The notes beneath the pieces were generated by a model. That model ran no database searches, was not told where the DNA came from, and saw only the letters and a program-made list of their open reading frames with translations. Below, one piece after another: positions 41,812 through 50,435 of a stretch of 64,000 bases of DNA. Numbering within the stretch: the first letter of the stretch is position 1; each line of letters starts with the position of its first letter. Source of the DNA: Geobacter sp. SVR (lineage in GTDB: Bacteria > Desulfobacterota > Desulfuromonadia > Geobacterales > Pseudopelobacteraceae); assembly GCF_016865365.1 (NCBI RefSeq), contig NZ_AP024469.1:3812501-3876500 (forward strand), given 5' to 3'. The translations under genes were made by a program, and so were the position numbers.

Positions 41812-42933
41812 TTATGCGGTTCGTATGCTGGTCGAAGGGGTGAAAAGGAGGTCAAGCTCGTCGAAATCCAGGCTGCGTTCGGCCAGATTCCGCACCAGGT
41901 CCAGCTTTTCGGTGTCTTCGGCAGTGGTCTTGGACACATCCTCCGTAATGATGCGGTACAGTTCGGCAGTGGTCTGCAGCTCGGTGCGCAGGTAAGGGAT
42001 GCGGCTGCGGTCGAGGATACGCTGGGTGATGGTGCTGATCTGGCTGATCCCGGGAATGACCAGGCCGGCAATGCGCGAGCGGTATTCCGGCATCTGGTAC
42101 AGGTTGGCCAGGGTCACCAGCAATTCGTCGCGGCTGCTGGTAACGATCAGCAGGGATGACTCCTTGAGCAGTTCGGTGATGCGCTGGGTCGATGCGGCGC
42201 CGATCTGGACGTTGTGGATGATGCGCCCCATCTCGCGGCGGTTGCCGTGCAGCGGCAGGTTCAACAGGCGCGATATGCGCCGCAGGGTCGGGTTGGCCAG
42301 GACCGGCTGGTAATCGAATCCGCCGATGATGCGGAAGGGCTGGTCCGACAGCGCACGCCGGAGGTAATCCAGCACCCGCTCGCGCTTTTCGGGAATGAGC
42401 TTGTTGGCCAGCACAGCCCGCACCTCGGCACCCTCCTTCTCGAACAGGGCCAGGTTCATGCAGATCGTGTCGACCACGTTCCCCACCCCGCCCCCCGAGA
42501 CCATCAGCACCGGTGCATCAAGCATGCGGGCGATGCGGGCATTGGAAAGTTTCAGGACCGAACCGACGCCGGGGTGGCCGGAGCCTTCGATGATGATGAA
42601 ATCGCAGCGCCGCTCCAGTTCTGCAAAAGCCTGCAGAATCCTGTCCCGGAGGTCTGCCAGAGCGATGTCGCCGTCGATGAACCGGCGGGCGGTTTCGGGA
42701 TACACCACCACTGGTGACATGGAGCGCAGATCTTTCTGAAGGCCGAACACTTCGGCTATCAGGGCCGCGTCCTTATCGACCGGTATCCCTCGCAGCATGG
42801 CGGGTTTGGGTCCCAAGGGCTTGATGAAGCCGACCCGTGCATATTTTTTCAGGGCCAGATGTAGCAGTGAAATGCTGGTGGTCGTCTTGCCGCAGTTCTG
42901 TCCGGTGGCCGCGATGAAGATCTTTTGCGCCAT
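41812..42933 (-). CDS. Dethiobiotin synthetase-like / DRTGG domain protein (Pta N-terminus-like)
   Basis: 373 residues. P-loop AAA_26 domain (FIAATGQNCGKTTTSISLLH; FIIIEGSGHPGVGSVLKLSN; MVSGGGVGNVVDTICMN) followed by a DRTGG domain (about 210-320, NVQIGAASTQRITELLKESS). The same pair forms the regulatory N-terminus of long phosphotransacetylases, but here the catalytic PTA domain is absent. It may regulate acetyl-phosphate metabolism or sense nucleotides. Single gene. Confidence 0.85.
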   Translation of the reverse strand: MAQKIFIAATGQNCGKTTTSISLLHLALKKYARVGFIKPLGPKPAMLRGIPVDKDAALIAEVFGLQKDLRSMSPVVVYPETARRFIDGDIALADLRDRILQAFAELERRCDFIIIEGSGHPGVGSVLKLSNARIARMLDAPVLMVSGGGVGNVVDTICMNLALFEKEGAEVRAVLANKLIPEKRERVLDYLRRALSDQPFRIIGGFDYQPVLANPTLRRISRLLNLPLHGNRREMGRIIHNVQIGAASTQRITELLKESSLLIVTSSRDELLVTLANLYQMPEYRSRIAGLVIPGISQISTITQRILDRSRIPYLRTELQTTAELYRIITEDVSKTTAEDTEKLDLVRNLAERSLDFDELDLLFTPSTSIRTA

Positions 42934-43038
42934 GGTTCATCCTCCCCGGCTGTGTGCACTCTGGATTCCGCGTATCTTCCCGGCGCCCGTCCCCTTATCT
43001 GTAGTTATATCACAGGCCCTTCGGCGTCACAGTACGCC

Positions 43039-43707
43039 TCAGGCGCAGCACCCGCAATTGTTCAGGCCGCTCAGGGCCGCATCGTAGATCTGGTCAAGCT
43101 CACCGGCATCGGCCACCGAGATCCCGAGATCGGTCACCAGTCCGTTCTTGAGGCTATAGATCCAGCCGTGTATCACCAGGTTTTGCCCACGCTCCCATGC
43201 CTCGCGCACGATGGTGGTTTTACAGACGTTCACGACCTGCTCGATCACGTGCAGTTCGCACAGCCGGTCAGAGACCGATTTCGATGACTCCTGTGGTAAG
43301 AGCCGCCGCTGGTGTTTCTGCTGCACATCCTGGACATGTCGCAGCCAATTGTCGATCAAGCCGAGCTTTCTGTTCTCCAGCGCAGCCTCGATACCGCCGC
43401 AGCCGTAGTGACCACAGACGATGATATGTCTGACCTTCAGTACCTCAACCGCGTACTGGATCACCGAGAGACAGTTCAGATCGGTATGGATGACGACATT
43501 GGCCACATTGCGGTGAACGAACAGCTCCCCCGGCAGCAGCCCGACAATTTCATTGGCCGGCACCCGGCTGTCGGAACAGCCGATCCAGAGATATTCCGGG
43601 GCATGTTGGTTGACCAGCCGCTGAAAAAAGGAGGCATCCTGCCCAGTCATCCGGATGGACCAATCACGGTTGCTCTCCAGCAGGTCGCTCAGATTTCTTT
43701 TCAGCAT
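43039..43707 (-). CDS. Beta-carbonic anhydrase, second copy
   Basis: 222 residues. Zinc ligands Cys44, His100 and Cys103 (WIGCSDSRVP, CGHYGCGG), Asp46-Arg48 dyad. Differs from the first copy in the long NWLRHVQDVQQKHQRRLLPQ segment, the tail QIYDAALSGLNNCGCC with four late cysteines, and a stronger match to E. coli Can-type sequences (LSDLLESNRDW). Just downstream of the oxidase operon on the same strand; 134 bases separate it from ctaB. Confidence 0.95.
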   Translation of the reverse strand: MLKRNLSDLLESNRDWSIRMTGQDASFFQRLVNQHAPEYLWIGCSDSRVPANEIVGLLPGELFVHRNVANVVIHTDLNCLSVIQYAVEVLKVRHIIVCGHYGCGGIEAALENRKLGLIDNWLRHVQDVQQKHQRRLLPQESSKSVSDRLCELHVIEQVVNVCKTTIVREAWERGQNLVIHGWIYSLKNGLVTDLGISVADAGELDQIYDAALSGLNNCGCCA

Positions 43708-43841
43708 TCATAATCTCCTGGTTCGGAATATGGTCCGCACCCGCGGCACCGTGCAGCGCCCTACCCTATGTAAAACCTCAGTGCAAATCAACCCGAAAAA
43801 ACATCCTCAAGCCCAGCCATCTGTGCAACGACATATTTTGG

Positions 43842-44681
43842 CTACCAGCAAAAAAGCTTCTGTCGCTCAAGCAGGATTGCCAGGGTCACCAGCAGGGGAA
43901 AGAAATTCAGGTAGGAAAAAAGGGCCGAGTCACAGCGGCAGAAGGCCATGACAACAGGCACCAGGGGAACCGTGGCGAACCAGGGGGCCAGCTTCGGACC
44001 GATCAGGCCAAAAGCCGGCAGAAGCATGGCGACAGCGGCCAGTGCCATCAGCCAGGGCAGCAGGTAGGCGACGGAAGCATGGCGTTCCGAAGCCGATCCC
44101 AAAAGCGGCAGTCCGGTGCAGCGATAGTCGTTGATGTGCCTGCTTTGAAACAGCCGGAAATGCGGAATCTGCCACAGATACAACAGGCCTGCCAGCAACA
44201 CCGCGCGGAAATCGCGGGGATCTCCACCGGCAGCACTCCAGCCGATCAGAGGCGTCATGGCTCCGCACAGGGCGCCCACGACCGGGGCAAGAGAGGTATG
44301 ACGTTTGAGGGGGGTATACACCGCCAGGTACCAGGCCAGGGCCACCCCCCCCAGCAGGGCCGGCAAAGCGCCTCCGGCCGCCGCCAGCAGAAGCAGGCCG
44401 GCCAGGGCGGCCGCGCCGCCGATGGCGGCTGCGCGGAGCGGCGTCAAATCCCCGCTGGGCAACGGGCGCAGACATGTCCGCACCATCAGGCGGTCGATAT
44501 CCCGCTCCAGCACCTGATTCAATGCAGAACCGGCCGCAGCCAGCAGAACGACCCCGCCGTAGACCTCGACCAACAACGCCGGGTGCGTACCGGCCGAAAA
44601 CAGGAAACAGCCCCCCAGAGCGGCGATACCGTTCAGCAACACCAGGCGCGGACGGAACAGCCGCATCAGGGAGACGATCAT
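43842..44681 (-). CDS. ctaB: Protoheme IX farnesyltransferase (heme O synthase)
   Basis: UbiA-family prenyltransferase, 279 residues, eight to nine membrane helices. First Asp-rich motif NQVLERDIDRLMVRTCLRPL and second near DYRCTGLPLLGSASERHA fit CtaB/CyoE. It converts heme b to heme o for the oxidase. Overlaps the coxB stop by 4 bases, so it is the last gene of the oxidase operon. No heme A synthase (ctaA) is present in the window. Confidence 0.9.
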   Translation of the reverse strand: MIVSLMRLFRPRLVLLNGIAALGGCFLFSAGTHPALLVEVYGGVVLLAAAGSALNQVLERDIDRLMVRTCLRPLPSGDLTPLRAAAIGGAAALAGLLLLAAAGGALPALLGGVALAWYLAVYTPLKRHTSLAPVVGALCGAMTPLIGWSAAGGDPRDFRAVLLAGLLYLWQIPHFRLFQSRHINDYRCTGLPLLGSASERHASVAYLLPWLMALAAVAMLLPAFGLIGPKLAPWFATVPLVPVVMAFCRCDSALFSYLNFFPLLVTLAILLERQKLFCW

Positions 44682-45586
44682 TTCAATTCCTTAATGAATT
44701 CGACGATCGCCTCCAGATCTTCCTTGGACAGATCAGGATTGGCGGGCATGATCGGCTGGAACCCCTCCACCACGGTCGCCATCGGCTCACGGATGGACTC
44801 TATCAGGAAAGCCCTGTCGGCGGTCACCGTCAGCGGCTTGCCATCCTTGGTCACTTTGACCTGACTGCCGAACAGCCCTTTCAAGGTGGGACCGATGCTG
44901 GGCGAGCCGTCCAGGGAATGGCATCCGACGCAGCCATGCTTCTCCATCAGCGTCCTGCCGTTACCGGCGGCGCCGGCGGTTTCCTGCTGCAGCCAGGCGG
45001 CAAACTCCGGCGCGGGCAGCGCCTCGATGGTGGTGATCATGGCCGAGTGCCCGGTGCCGCAGTACTGCGAGCAGAACAGGTCGTAGGAACCGGCCTTGTC
45101 GGCCACGAACCAGACATGGTTCTTCATGCCCGGCACCACGTCGCGCTTGACCCGGAAGGCGGGCACGTAGAAGCCGTGCACCACGTCCGGCGACACCAAC
45201 TCCACCTTGACCGGCTTGCCCACCGGAACGTACAGCTTGGTGGCAGTCCTGCCGTTGGCATAACTGAAGCTCCATGACCACATGCGAGCAGTTGCGGTCA
45301 CCTCCATCGCCCCTTCCGGCACGTTGCGCAATGCCAGGTAACCGGCCCAGCCGTAATAGAACATGGCCAGCACCAGTAAGGTCGGCAGCAGGGTCCAGAC
45401 CACCTCCAGACGCAGGTTGTTCTCCACCCGCGAGGTCGGCTCCGGGGAGCGGGAACGGTGGTAACGGACGACAAAGGTCACCATGGCGGCTGTGATGCCG
45501 ATCAACAGCACCAGACAGGCTCCGAAGATGAACATGAAGACCGGATCGATCGCTTCGGTCGTTGTTATCGGATGCATGGGGTTCAC
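44678..45586 (-). CDS. coxB: Cytochrome c oxidase subunit II with fused cytochrome c (caa3 type)
   Basis: 302 residues from GTG 45586 (GAGGAG 5 bases upstream). Two N-terminal helices, then the CuA cupredoxin: CSQYCGTGHSAM holds the Cys, Cys, His and Met ligands, with the first His in DVVHGFYVPAF. A C-terminal cytochrome c domain has heme site GCVGCHS and ends in a Lys-tail, so this is a caa3-type subunit. Receives electrons from soluble carriers. Lies between coxD and ctaB. Confidence 0.95.
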   Translation of the reverse strand: MNPMHPITTTEAIDPVFMFIFGACLVLLIGITAAMVTFVVRYHRSRSPEPTSRVENNLRLEVVWTLLPTLLVLAMFYYGWAGYLALRNVPEGAMEVTATARMWSWSFSYANGRTATKLYVPVGKPVKVELVSPDVVHGFYVPAFRVKRDVVPGMKNHVWFVADKAGSYDLFCSQYCGTGHSAMITTIEALPAPEFAAWLQQETAGAAGNGRTLMEKHGCVGCHSLDGSPSIGPTLKGLFGSQVKVTKDGKPLTVTADRAFLIESIREPMATVVEGFQPIMPANPDLSKEDLEAIVEFIKELK

Positions 45587-45605
45587 GGCGTCTCCTCACA
45601 GGCGG

Positions 45606-45887
45606 TTATCGATACAGCACATCGAAAAAGGTAAACCCGATGTTGACGGCAATGGCCACGAGGGCCACGAACAACAGAGCGCGCAGCAGCCGGCCTTCGT
45701 GCTTCATGTGCATGAATACGGCGATCACGAGCCCGGCCTTGAGCGAGGCGACCGCCAGGGCCACCAGCACGCGATAGCCCCCCAGGTCGAAACGCGTCAC
45801 CAGCACGGTGACAACCGTCAGGACCAGCAGAGCTATCCAGACCAGGGTCAATGTGCGGTAGCTTATGATGTGGTGCTGTTCTCTCAT
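45606..45887 (-). CDS. coxD: Cytochrome c oxidase subunit IV
   Basis: 93 residues from ATG 45887 (GAGGTC upstream); an earlier ATG at 45932 overlaps the coxC region without a ribosome site. Three helices (LTLVWIALLVLTVVTVLVT, VLVALAVASLKAGLVIAVFM, LRALLFVALVAIAVNIGF) with the conserved F-HMKHEGR, typical of the small prokaryotic subunit IV (COX4_pro / CyoD-like). Accessory subunit; stabilises subunit I. Confidence 0.9.
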   Translation of the reverse strand: MREQHHIISYRTLTLVWIALLVLTVVTVLVTRFDLGGYRVLVALAVASLKAGLVIAVFMHMKHEGRLLRALLFVALVAIAVNIGFTFFDVLYR

Positions 45888-45948
45888 GTATGACCTCTTG
45901 CATTCCCGGGAAAGGCGAGATACGCGGCGCAATAATCTGCAACGGCGG

Positions 45949-46551
45949 TTACAGGATCAGATAGTACAGCGGAAAGATGAAGATCCAGATCAGATCGACC
46001 AGATGCCAGTAAAGCGCCCCGTTCTCCAGCAGAACAAAGTGTTCGGCGTTGACCGAACCCCCCTTGACCTTGGCGGCGATCCAGGCCAGCAGCCCCCCTC
46101 CGATCAGGACGTGCAGGCCGTGAATGCCGGTAGTCATGTAGTAGAGACCGAAGAAGACCGATTCTCCCGGCGCCCCGGCCTTCAGGTGCTCCGAGCCGGG
46201 ATAGATGCCGTGGCCGATTTTGGCGCTCCATTCGAAATACTTGATGATCATGAACCCCGTGGCACAGAGGATGGTACCGCCGATCAGTCCCACTGCCCGG
46301 CGCGCTTCGCTGCGCTGTGCGGCTGTCACCGCCATGGCGGCAAAAAGGCTGCTGGTCAGCAGGATCACCGTATTGGCGCTCCCGAGGACCCAGTTCAGCT
46401 GTTTTCCGGCGGTGGTGAACTCGTGGGGATAACGGCGAAGGTAGACCGCATAGAGCAGGAACAGGCCGCTGAACAACAGGAGCTCGGTAAACAGAAACAG
46501 CCACATGCCGAGCTTGGCCCCGGTGTAATCCTTATGCATTGGATGGCTCAT
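45949..46551 (-). CDS. coxC: Cytochrome c oxidase subunit III
   Basis: 200 residues, five to six helices (LGMWLFLFTELLLFSGLFLL, HGLHVLIGGGLLAWIAAKV). Its ATG overlaps the coxA stop by 4 bases (ATGA), so it is translationally coupled. Shorter than mitochondrial subunit III, the usual size for caa3 and quinol oxidases. The conserved YYMTTGIHGLHVLIGG is visible. Confidence 0.93.
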   Translation of the reverse strand: MSHPMHKDYTGAKLGMWLFLFTELLLFSGLFLLYAVYLRRYPHEFTTAGKQLNWVLGSANTVILLTSSLFAAMAVTAAQRSEARRAVGLIGGTILCATGFMIIKYFEWSAKIGHGIYPGSEHLKAGAPGESVFFGLYYMTTGIHGLHVLIGGGLLAWIAAKVKGGSVNAEHFVLLENGALYWHLVDLIWIFIFPLYYLIL

Positions 46552-48176
46552 GGGATGCCCGCCCCCCGATAATCATAGGGTCCGTGTGTCACCACCGGTT
46601 CCTGCAGGAAATTTTCCGAGGGGGGCGGTGTCGGAACGCTCCACTCCAGGGTGGCGCCCCCCCAGGGATTGCCGCTGAATTCCGCTCCCTTGAACAGTCC
46701 CCGGAACAGGTTGATCACCATCAGCACCAGTCCGGCCGCCAGAATCCAGCTGCCGATGGTGGCCACCAGGTTGAGGGGGGCGAACTCGGGCAGATAGTCG
46801 TAGTAGCGCCGGGGCATGCCGCGCATGCCGAGCACCTGCATGGTAAAGTAGAGGATATTGAAACCGGTGAACATCAGCGCCCAGGCAATCACGGCCGGTT
46901 TCTCGGCGTACCTGCGGCCGTAGAATTTGGGCAGCCAGTAGTGCATGGCAGCGAAAAAGGCGAAGCCGGCACCGCCGAACATGACGTAATGGAAATGCCC
47001 GACCACGAAGTGGGTGTCATGCACATGGATGTCAGTGGCAGCCGCGCCCAGGATCAGACCGGACAACCCGCCGATCGAGAACAGCAGGATAAAGGAGAGC
47101 GCGAACAGCATCGGGGCTTCCAGTGAGATGGAGCCCTTGTAGAGGGTCGAAACCCAGTTGAATACCTTGATGGCCGAGGGAATGGCCACGATGAAGGTCA
47201 GGAACGAAAACACCAGGACGGCGGTATCGCTCATGCCGCTGGTGAACATGTGGTGGCCCCAGACGATGGAACCGGCCGCAGCGATGGCGAGACTGGAAAA
47301 AGCGATCATCTTGTAGCCGAAGATCGGTTTGCGGGAAAAGACCGGGACGATGTCCGAAATCACCCCCATGGCCGGCAGGATCATGATGTAGACCGCCGGG
47401 TGGGAATAGATCCAGAACAGATGCTGGTACATGATCGGGTCTCCCCCCTGGCCGGGATCAAACAGGCCTGTGCCAAGGAGCCTTTCCGCCATTACCAGCA
47501 CCAGGGTGATGGCCAGGATCGGGGTCGCCAGAATCTGCACCCAGGCCGTGGCATACAGCGACCAGGTAAAGAGCGGGACCCGGCTCCAACTCATCCCCTC
47601 GGCCCGCAGGCGGTGGATGGTGGTGACGAAATTGAGGCCGGTCAGGATCGATGAAAAACCGATCACGAACACGCCGAAAACGGCCAGGGAAACATTGGTC
47701 CCGGTGCGTGAGCTGAAAGGTACGTAGAAGGTCCAGCCGGTATCGGGGGGACCGCCGCCGGTAAAAAGCGCAACCACGATGATCACTGCCCCGATGATGA
47801 ACAGCCACCAGGACAGAAGGTTCAGGCGCGGAAACGAGACGTCCCGGGCGCCGATCTGGATCGGCATGACCAGATTACCGAAAGAGCCCTGGAAGCCGGG
47901 AATGATGAACAGAAAAATCATCACCACCCCGTGCACCGTAAACAAGGCGTTGTAGGTCTGGGCATTCATGATGGTGCGGCCCGGCGCCATCAGTTCGATC
48001 CTCAGCAAAAGCCCGAGCACCGCCCCCACCAGGAAGAATCCGAACACCGAGTACAGATACAGAAGCCCGATCCGTTTATGATCGGTAGAAAAGATCCAGG
48101 CAGTGATGCCGCGCTTGCCGGTATCGTTCCAAAACCCGCCTGCGGCGGGGATATCAGCCTGTTCAACCTGGTTCAT
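46548..48176 (-). CDS. coxA: Cytochrome c oxidase subunit I, A2 subclass
   Basis: 542 residues from ATG 48176 (GGAGGACAC upstream), twelve helices. Heme and copper ligands: HGVVMIFLF (low-spin His), HPAVY (CuB His and cross-linked Tyr), GHHMFT (CuB His pair), HDTHFVVGHFHYVM (heme a3 and a His). Helix VI reads YSHPAVYIMILPAMG: Tyr-Ser replaces the Glu of the D-channel end, which places the enzyme in the A2 subclass, like Thermus caa3. First gene of coxA-coxC-coxD-coxB-ctaB. Upstream is a repeat element and the SCO gene. Confidence 0.95.
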   Translation of the reverse strand: MNQVEQADIPAAGGFWNDTGKRGITAWIFSTDHKRIGLLYLYSVFGFFLVGAVLGLLLRIELMAPGRTIMNAQTYNALFTVHGVVMIFLFIIPGFQGSFGNLVMPIQIGARDVSFPRLNLLSWWLFIIGAVIIVVALFTGGGPPDTGWTFYVPFSSRTGTNVSLAVFGVFVIGFSSILTGLNFVTTIHRLRAEGMSWSRVPLFTWSLYATAWVQILATPILAITLVLVMAERLLGTGLFDPGQGGDPIMYQHLFWIYSHPAVYIMILPAMGVISDIVPVFSRKPIFGYKMIAFSSLAIAAAGSIVWGHHMFTSGMSDTAVLVFSFLTFIVAIPSAIKVFNWVSTLYKGSISLEAPMLFALSFILLFSIGGLSGLILGAAATDIHVHDTHFVVGHFHYVMFGGAGFAFFAAMHYWLPKFYGRRYAEKPAVIAWALMFTGFNILYFTMQVLGMRGMPRRYYDYLPEFAPLNLVATIGSWILAAGLVLMVINLFRGLFKGAEFSGNPWGGATLEWSVPTPPPSENFLQEPVVTHGPYDYRGAGIP

Positions 48177-48237
48177 GTGTCCTCCGATTGAGCGGTCAAA
48201 AACAATCATATATGTCCTGTATCCAGGGGTGACGCCG

Positions 48238-48352
48238 GACTGCAGGAGCGCCTGAAAAAGCCGCCCCCGCCGCAGAAACGCTTTAAACCGCCGCGCTGCA
48301 GAGGTAGAGGCCTTTCAGGCGCGGAGGCAGGAAGGCGTCACCCGGATTCAGG
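48238..48352. repeat. REP-like element D, copy 1
   Basis: About 115 bp between the coxA start and the SCO stop. Shares with 54187-54342 the blocks ACTGC(A/C)GGAG(..)CCTGAAA(.)AGCCG, GCCGCAGAAACGC, GAGGCCTTTCAGGCGCG and TCAC..GGATTCAG. The arms GCGCCTGAAA and TTTCAGGCGC pair into a stem-loop. The SCO stop codon lies in its last bases. Confidence 0.8.
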
Positions 48353-49220
48353 ATGTTCCCTTGCCGCCGCATTTTCTGCCGGTCACGATCAGATATGCCA
48401 GAAAACCGCCCGTGCACAGGATCACCACTGTGGCGCTGACCCGCAGCAGATTGAAGACGTAGGTCTTGTTGGCCGGGTCATAGGTGAAGCAGTAGTCGAC
48501 CACCTTGCGGATGGTGGTCCCCACTCTCCCCTCACGCGCCTCGACCAGCGCCAGGCTCACGTCTTTGGCCAGGAACGAGGTCCCGTACAGGTAACGCACG
48601 ATGGTACCGTCCCCGGCAATCACCAGACTCGCCACCGGATGAATGAAATCGCGCCCTTTACGCTGGAAATGGTAACCGGCAGCCTCGGTCAGGCGCCGGA
48701 TGTCAGCCGCGTCGCCGGTCAGGAAGCGCCAAGCTTGTGGGGGAAGAGGGGGCTTCATGTTTGTCAGGTACATGCGTTTGGCACGTGCCGCCTGTTCAGA
48801 CGTCTCGGTATCGTCGATGCTGATCGAGATCACCCGGTAGTCTTGGCCGGGGGTGCGCCGGATGTCCGGCAGCACGCGGGCCAACCCGCTCTGGAGATAA
48901 TTGCAGACATTGGTGCAGCCGTAATAGACCGGCAGGATGATGGTGGGGCCGCTGATCAGCCCCCCCAGGCGGACCGATCTGCCTGACTCGTCCCGAAAAG
49001 CGATGTCCAGAGGAAGCTTGGCGCCGAGATGTTCCTCCAGGCCGACCGCAGCCTTTTGTGGCGAAGCGGCCTGTTCCGAGTGTTGCTGGTGTTCCTCGAC
49101 ATGGGCGGACACCGGGGCGGCTGACAGGACCAGTGCCGTCAGCAGTGCAGGTTTCGACAGCCCCTTGGCCAGCCGAAGTAAAACACCTTGTATATCGCTG
49201 AATTTAAGGCAGTTTTTCAC
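48348..49220 (-). CDS. SCO1/SenC copper chaperone for cytochrome oxidase
   Basis: 290 residues from GTG 49220 with AGGAGGACG upstream. Signal or anchor near ALLTALVLSAAPVSA, then a His-rich stretch (HVEEHQQHS) and a thioredoxin-like SCO domain with copper ligands Cys102 and Cys106 (YYGCTNVCNYL) and the distal His in FIHPVASLV. A C-terminal helix follows (VSATVVILCTGGFLAYLIV), so it is anchored. It loads copper on the CuA site of subunit II. Separated from coxA by element D but on the same strand. Confidence 0.92.
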   Translation of the reverse strand: MKNCLKFSDIQGVLLRLAKGLSKPALLTALVLSAAPVSAHVEEHQQHSEQAASPQKAAVGLEEHLGAKLPLDIAFRDESGRSVRLGGLISGPTIILPVYYGCTNVCNYLQSGLARVLPDIRRTPGQDYRVISISIDDTETSEQAARAKRMYLTNMKPPLPPQAWRFLTGDAADIRRLTEAAGYHFQRKGRDFIHPVASLVIAGDGTIVRYLYGTSFLAKDVSLALVEAREGRVGTTIRKVVDYCFTYDPANKTYVFNLLRVSATVVILCTGGFLAYLIVTGRKCGGKGTS

Positions 49221-49306
49221 AAATCGTCCTCCTGAAGCCTCAAGAGTTTCTAACACTATCACATTACATTCCGGGTCGCAACGACGAGCTGCTCCAGCTT
49301 CTGATC

Positions 49307-50302
49307 TCACTCCAGCTCCAGTGGCGGCTCGTCCAGCAGCGCCAGTTGCTCGCGCAGCTCCAGGATCTGTTCCCCCCAGTAGCGCACGGTATTGAACCAG
49401 GGGAAGGTCGCGGGAAAGATCGGATCGTGCCAGCGGCTGCCGAGCCAGGCGCTGTAATGGAGCATGCGCAGGGTGCGCAGCGCCTCGACCAGGCGCAGCT
49501 CGCGCGGGTCGAAGCGGTTGAACTCGTTGTAGCCCTCGATCAGCGCCTCCAACTGGGCGGTGCGGCGCTGCCGGTCGCCGGAGAGCATCATCCAGAGATC
49601 CTGCACCGCCGGGGCCAGGCGGGCGTCGTCGAAATCGACGAAGTGCGGGGCATTGTCGCGCCAGAGGATATTTCCGGCATGGCAGTCGCCGTGGGTCCGG
49701 ATCAGACGGAGCGGGCCGAAATCGGCCAGCAGCGCATCGATGGCTTCGAGCAGCTGGCTGGTCACGGCCTGGTAGCTGGCTAGGTACTCCTGGGGGATGA
49801 AGCGTTCGATTATCAGCGCCACGGCTTCATGCCCGAAGGTGCGGCTGTCCAGCACCGGGCGGTGACTGAAGGGCTGCACTGCGCCGATGGAGTGGATCCG
49901 GCCCAGCATGCGCCCCAGGATCAGCAGGTTGTCCAGGTTGTCGAACTCCGGGGCGTGCCCCCCCTGGCGCGGGTACAGGGCAAAGCGGAACTCCCCGTGG
50001 CGGAACAGGCTGGCCCCGTCCGGATTCATCCAGGGCGCCACCACCGGCAGCTCGTGTTCGGCCAGCTCGAAGCAGAAGCGGTGTTCCTCGAGGATCTGCT
50101 CGTCGCTCCAGCGTCCGGGGCGGTAGAACTTGGCGATCAGCGGCTGCGCCTCCTCGATGCCGACCTGATAAACCCGGTTCTCGTAGCTGTTGAGCGCCAG
50201 GGTGCGGCAGTCGCAGCGAAAGCCCTGGCTTTCGACGGCATCCATGATAAAGGCCGGGGTCAGGGTCTGGAAGGGATGCAGGCTGGTATCGGTATCGGGC
50301 AT
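49307..50302 (-). CDS. srkA: Stress response kinase A (SrkA/YihE-like, aminoglycoside phosphotransferase fold)
   Basis: 331 residues from ATG 50302. E. coli SrkA is 328. N-terminal HPFQTLTPAFIMDAVESQGF and LNSYENRVYQVGIEEAQPLI, catalytic loop RTHGDCHAGNILW, DFG-like HFVDFDDARLAPAVQD, and the C-terminal LHYSAWLGSRWHDPIFP block identify SrkA. A Ser/Thr-type small kinase that protects against stress-induced death in E. coli. Between the SCO gene and the NosL/ABC cluster on the same strand, but probably independent. Confidence 0.92.
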   Translation of the reverse strand: MPDTDTSLHPFQTLTPAFIMDAVESQGFRCDCRTLALNSYENRVYQVGIEEAQPLIAKFYRPGRWSDEQILEEHRFCFELAEHELPVVAPWMNPDGASLFRHGEFRFALYPRQGGHAPEFDNLDNLLILGRMLGRIHSIGAVQPFSHRPVLDSRTFGHEAVALIIERFIPQEYLASYQAVTSQLLEAIDALLADFGPLRLIRTHGDCHAGNILWRDNAPHFVDFDDARLAPAVQDLWMMLSGDRQRRTAQLEALIEGYNEFNRFDPRELRLVEALRTLRMLHYSAWLGSRWHDPIFPATFPWFNTVRYWGEQILELREQLALLDEPPLELE

Positions 50303-50435
50303 GAAAGTCTCGCTCGGCTTTGAAATGCTCACAGTAATAGCATAGCATCTGCACGGCTGCAACCAGGGTGAACTTTGGAATGGAACGTGAGAACAGGGAG
50401 GGCGTGCAACTGCTCGTCCGATTATCCGGCAGATT

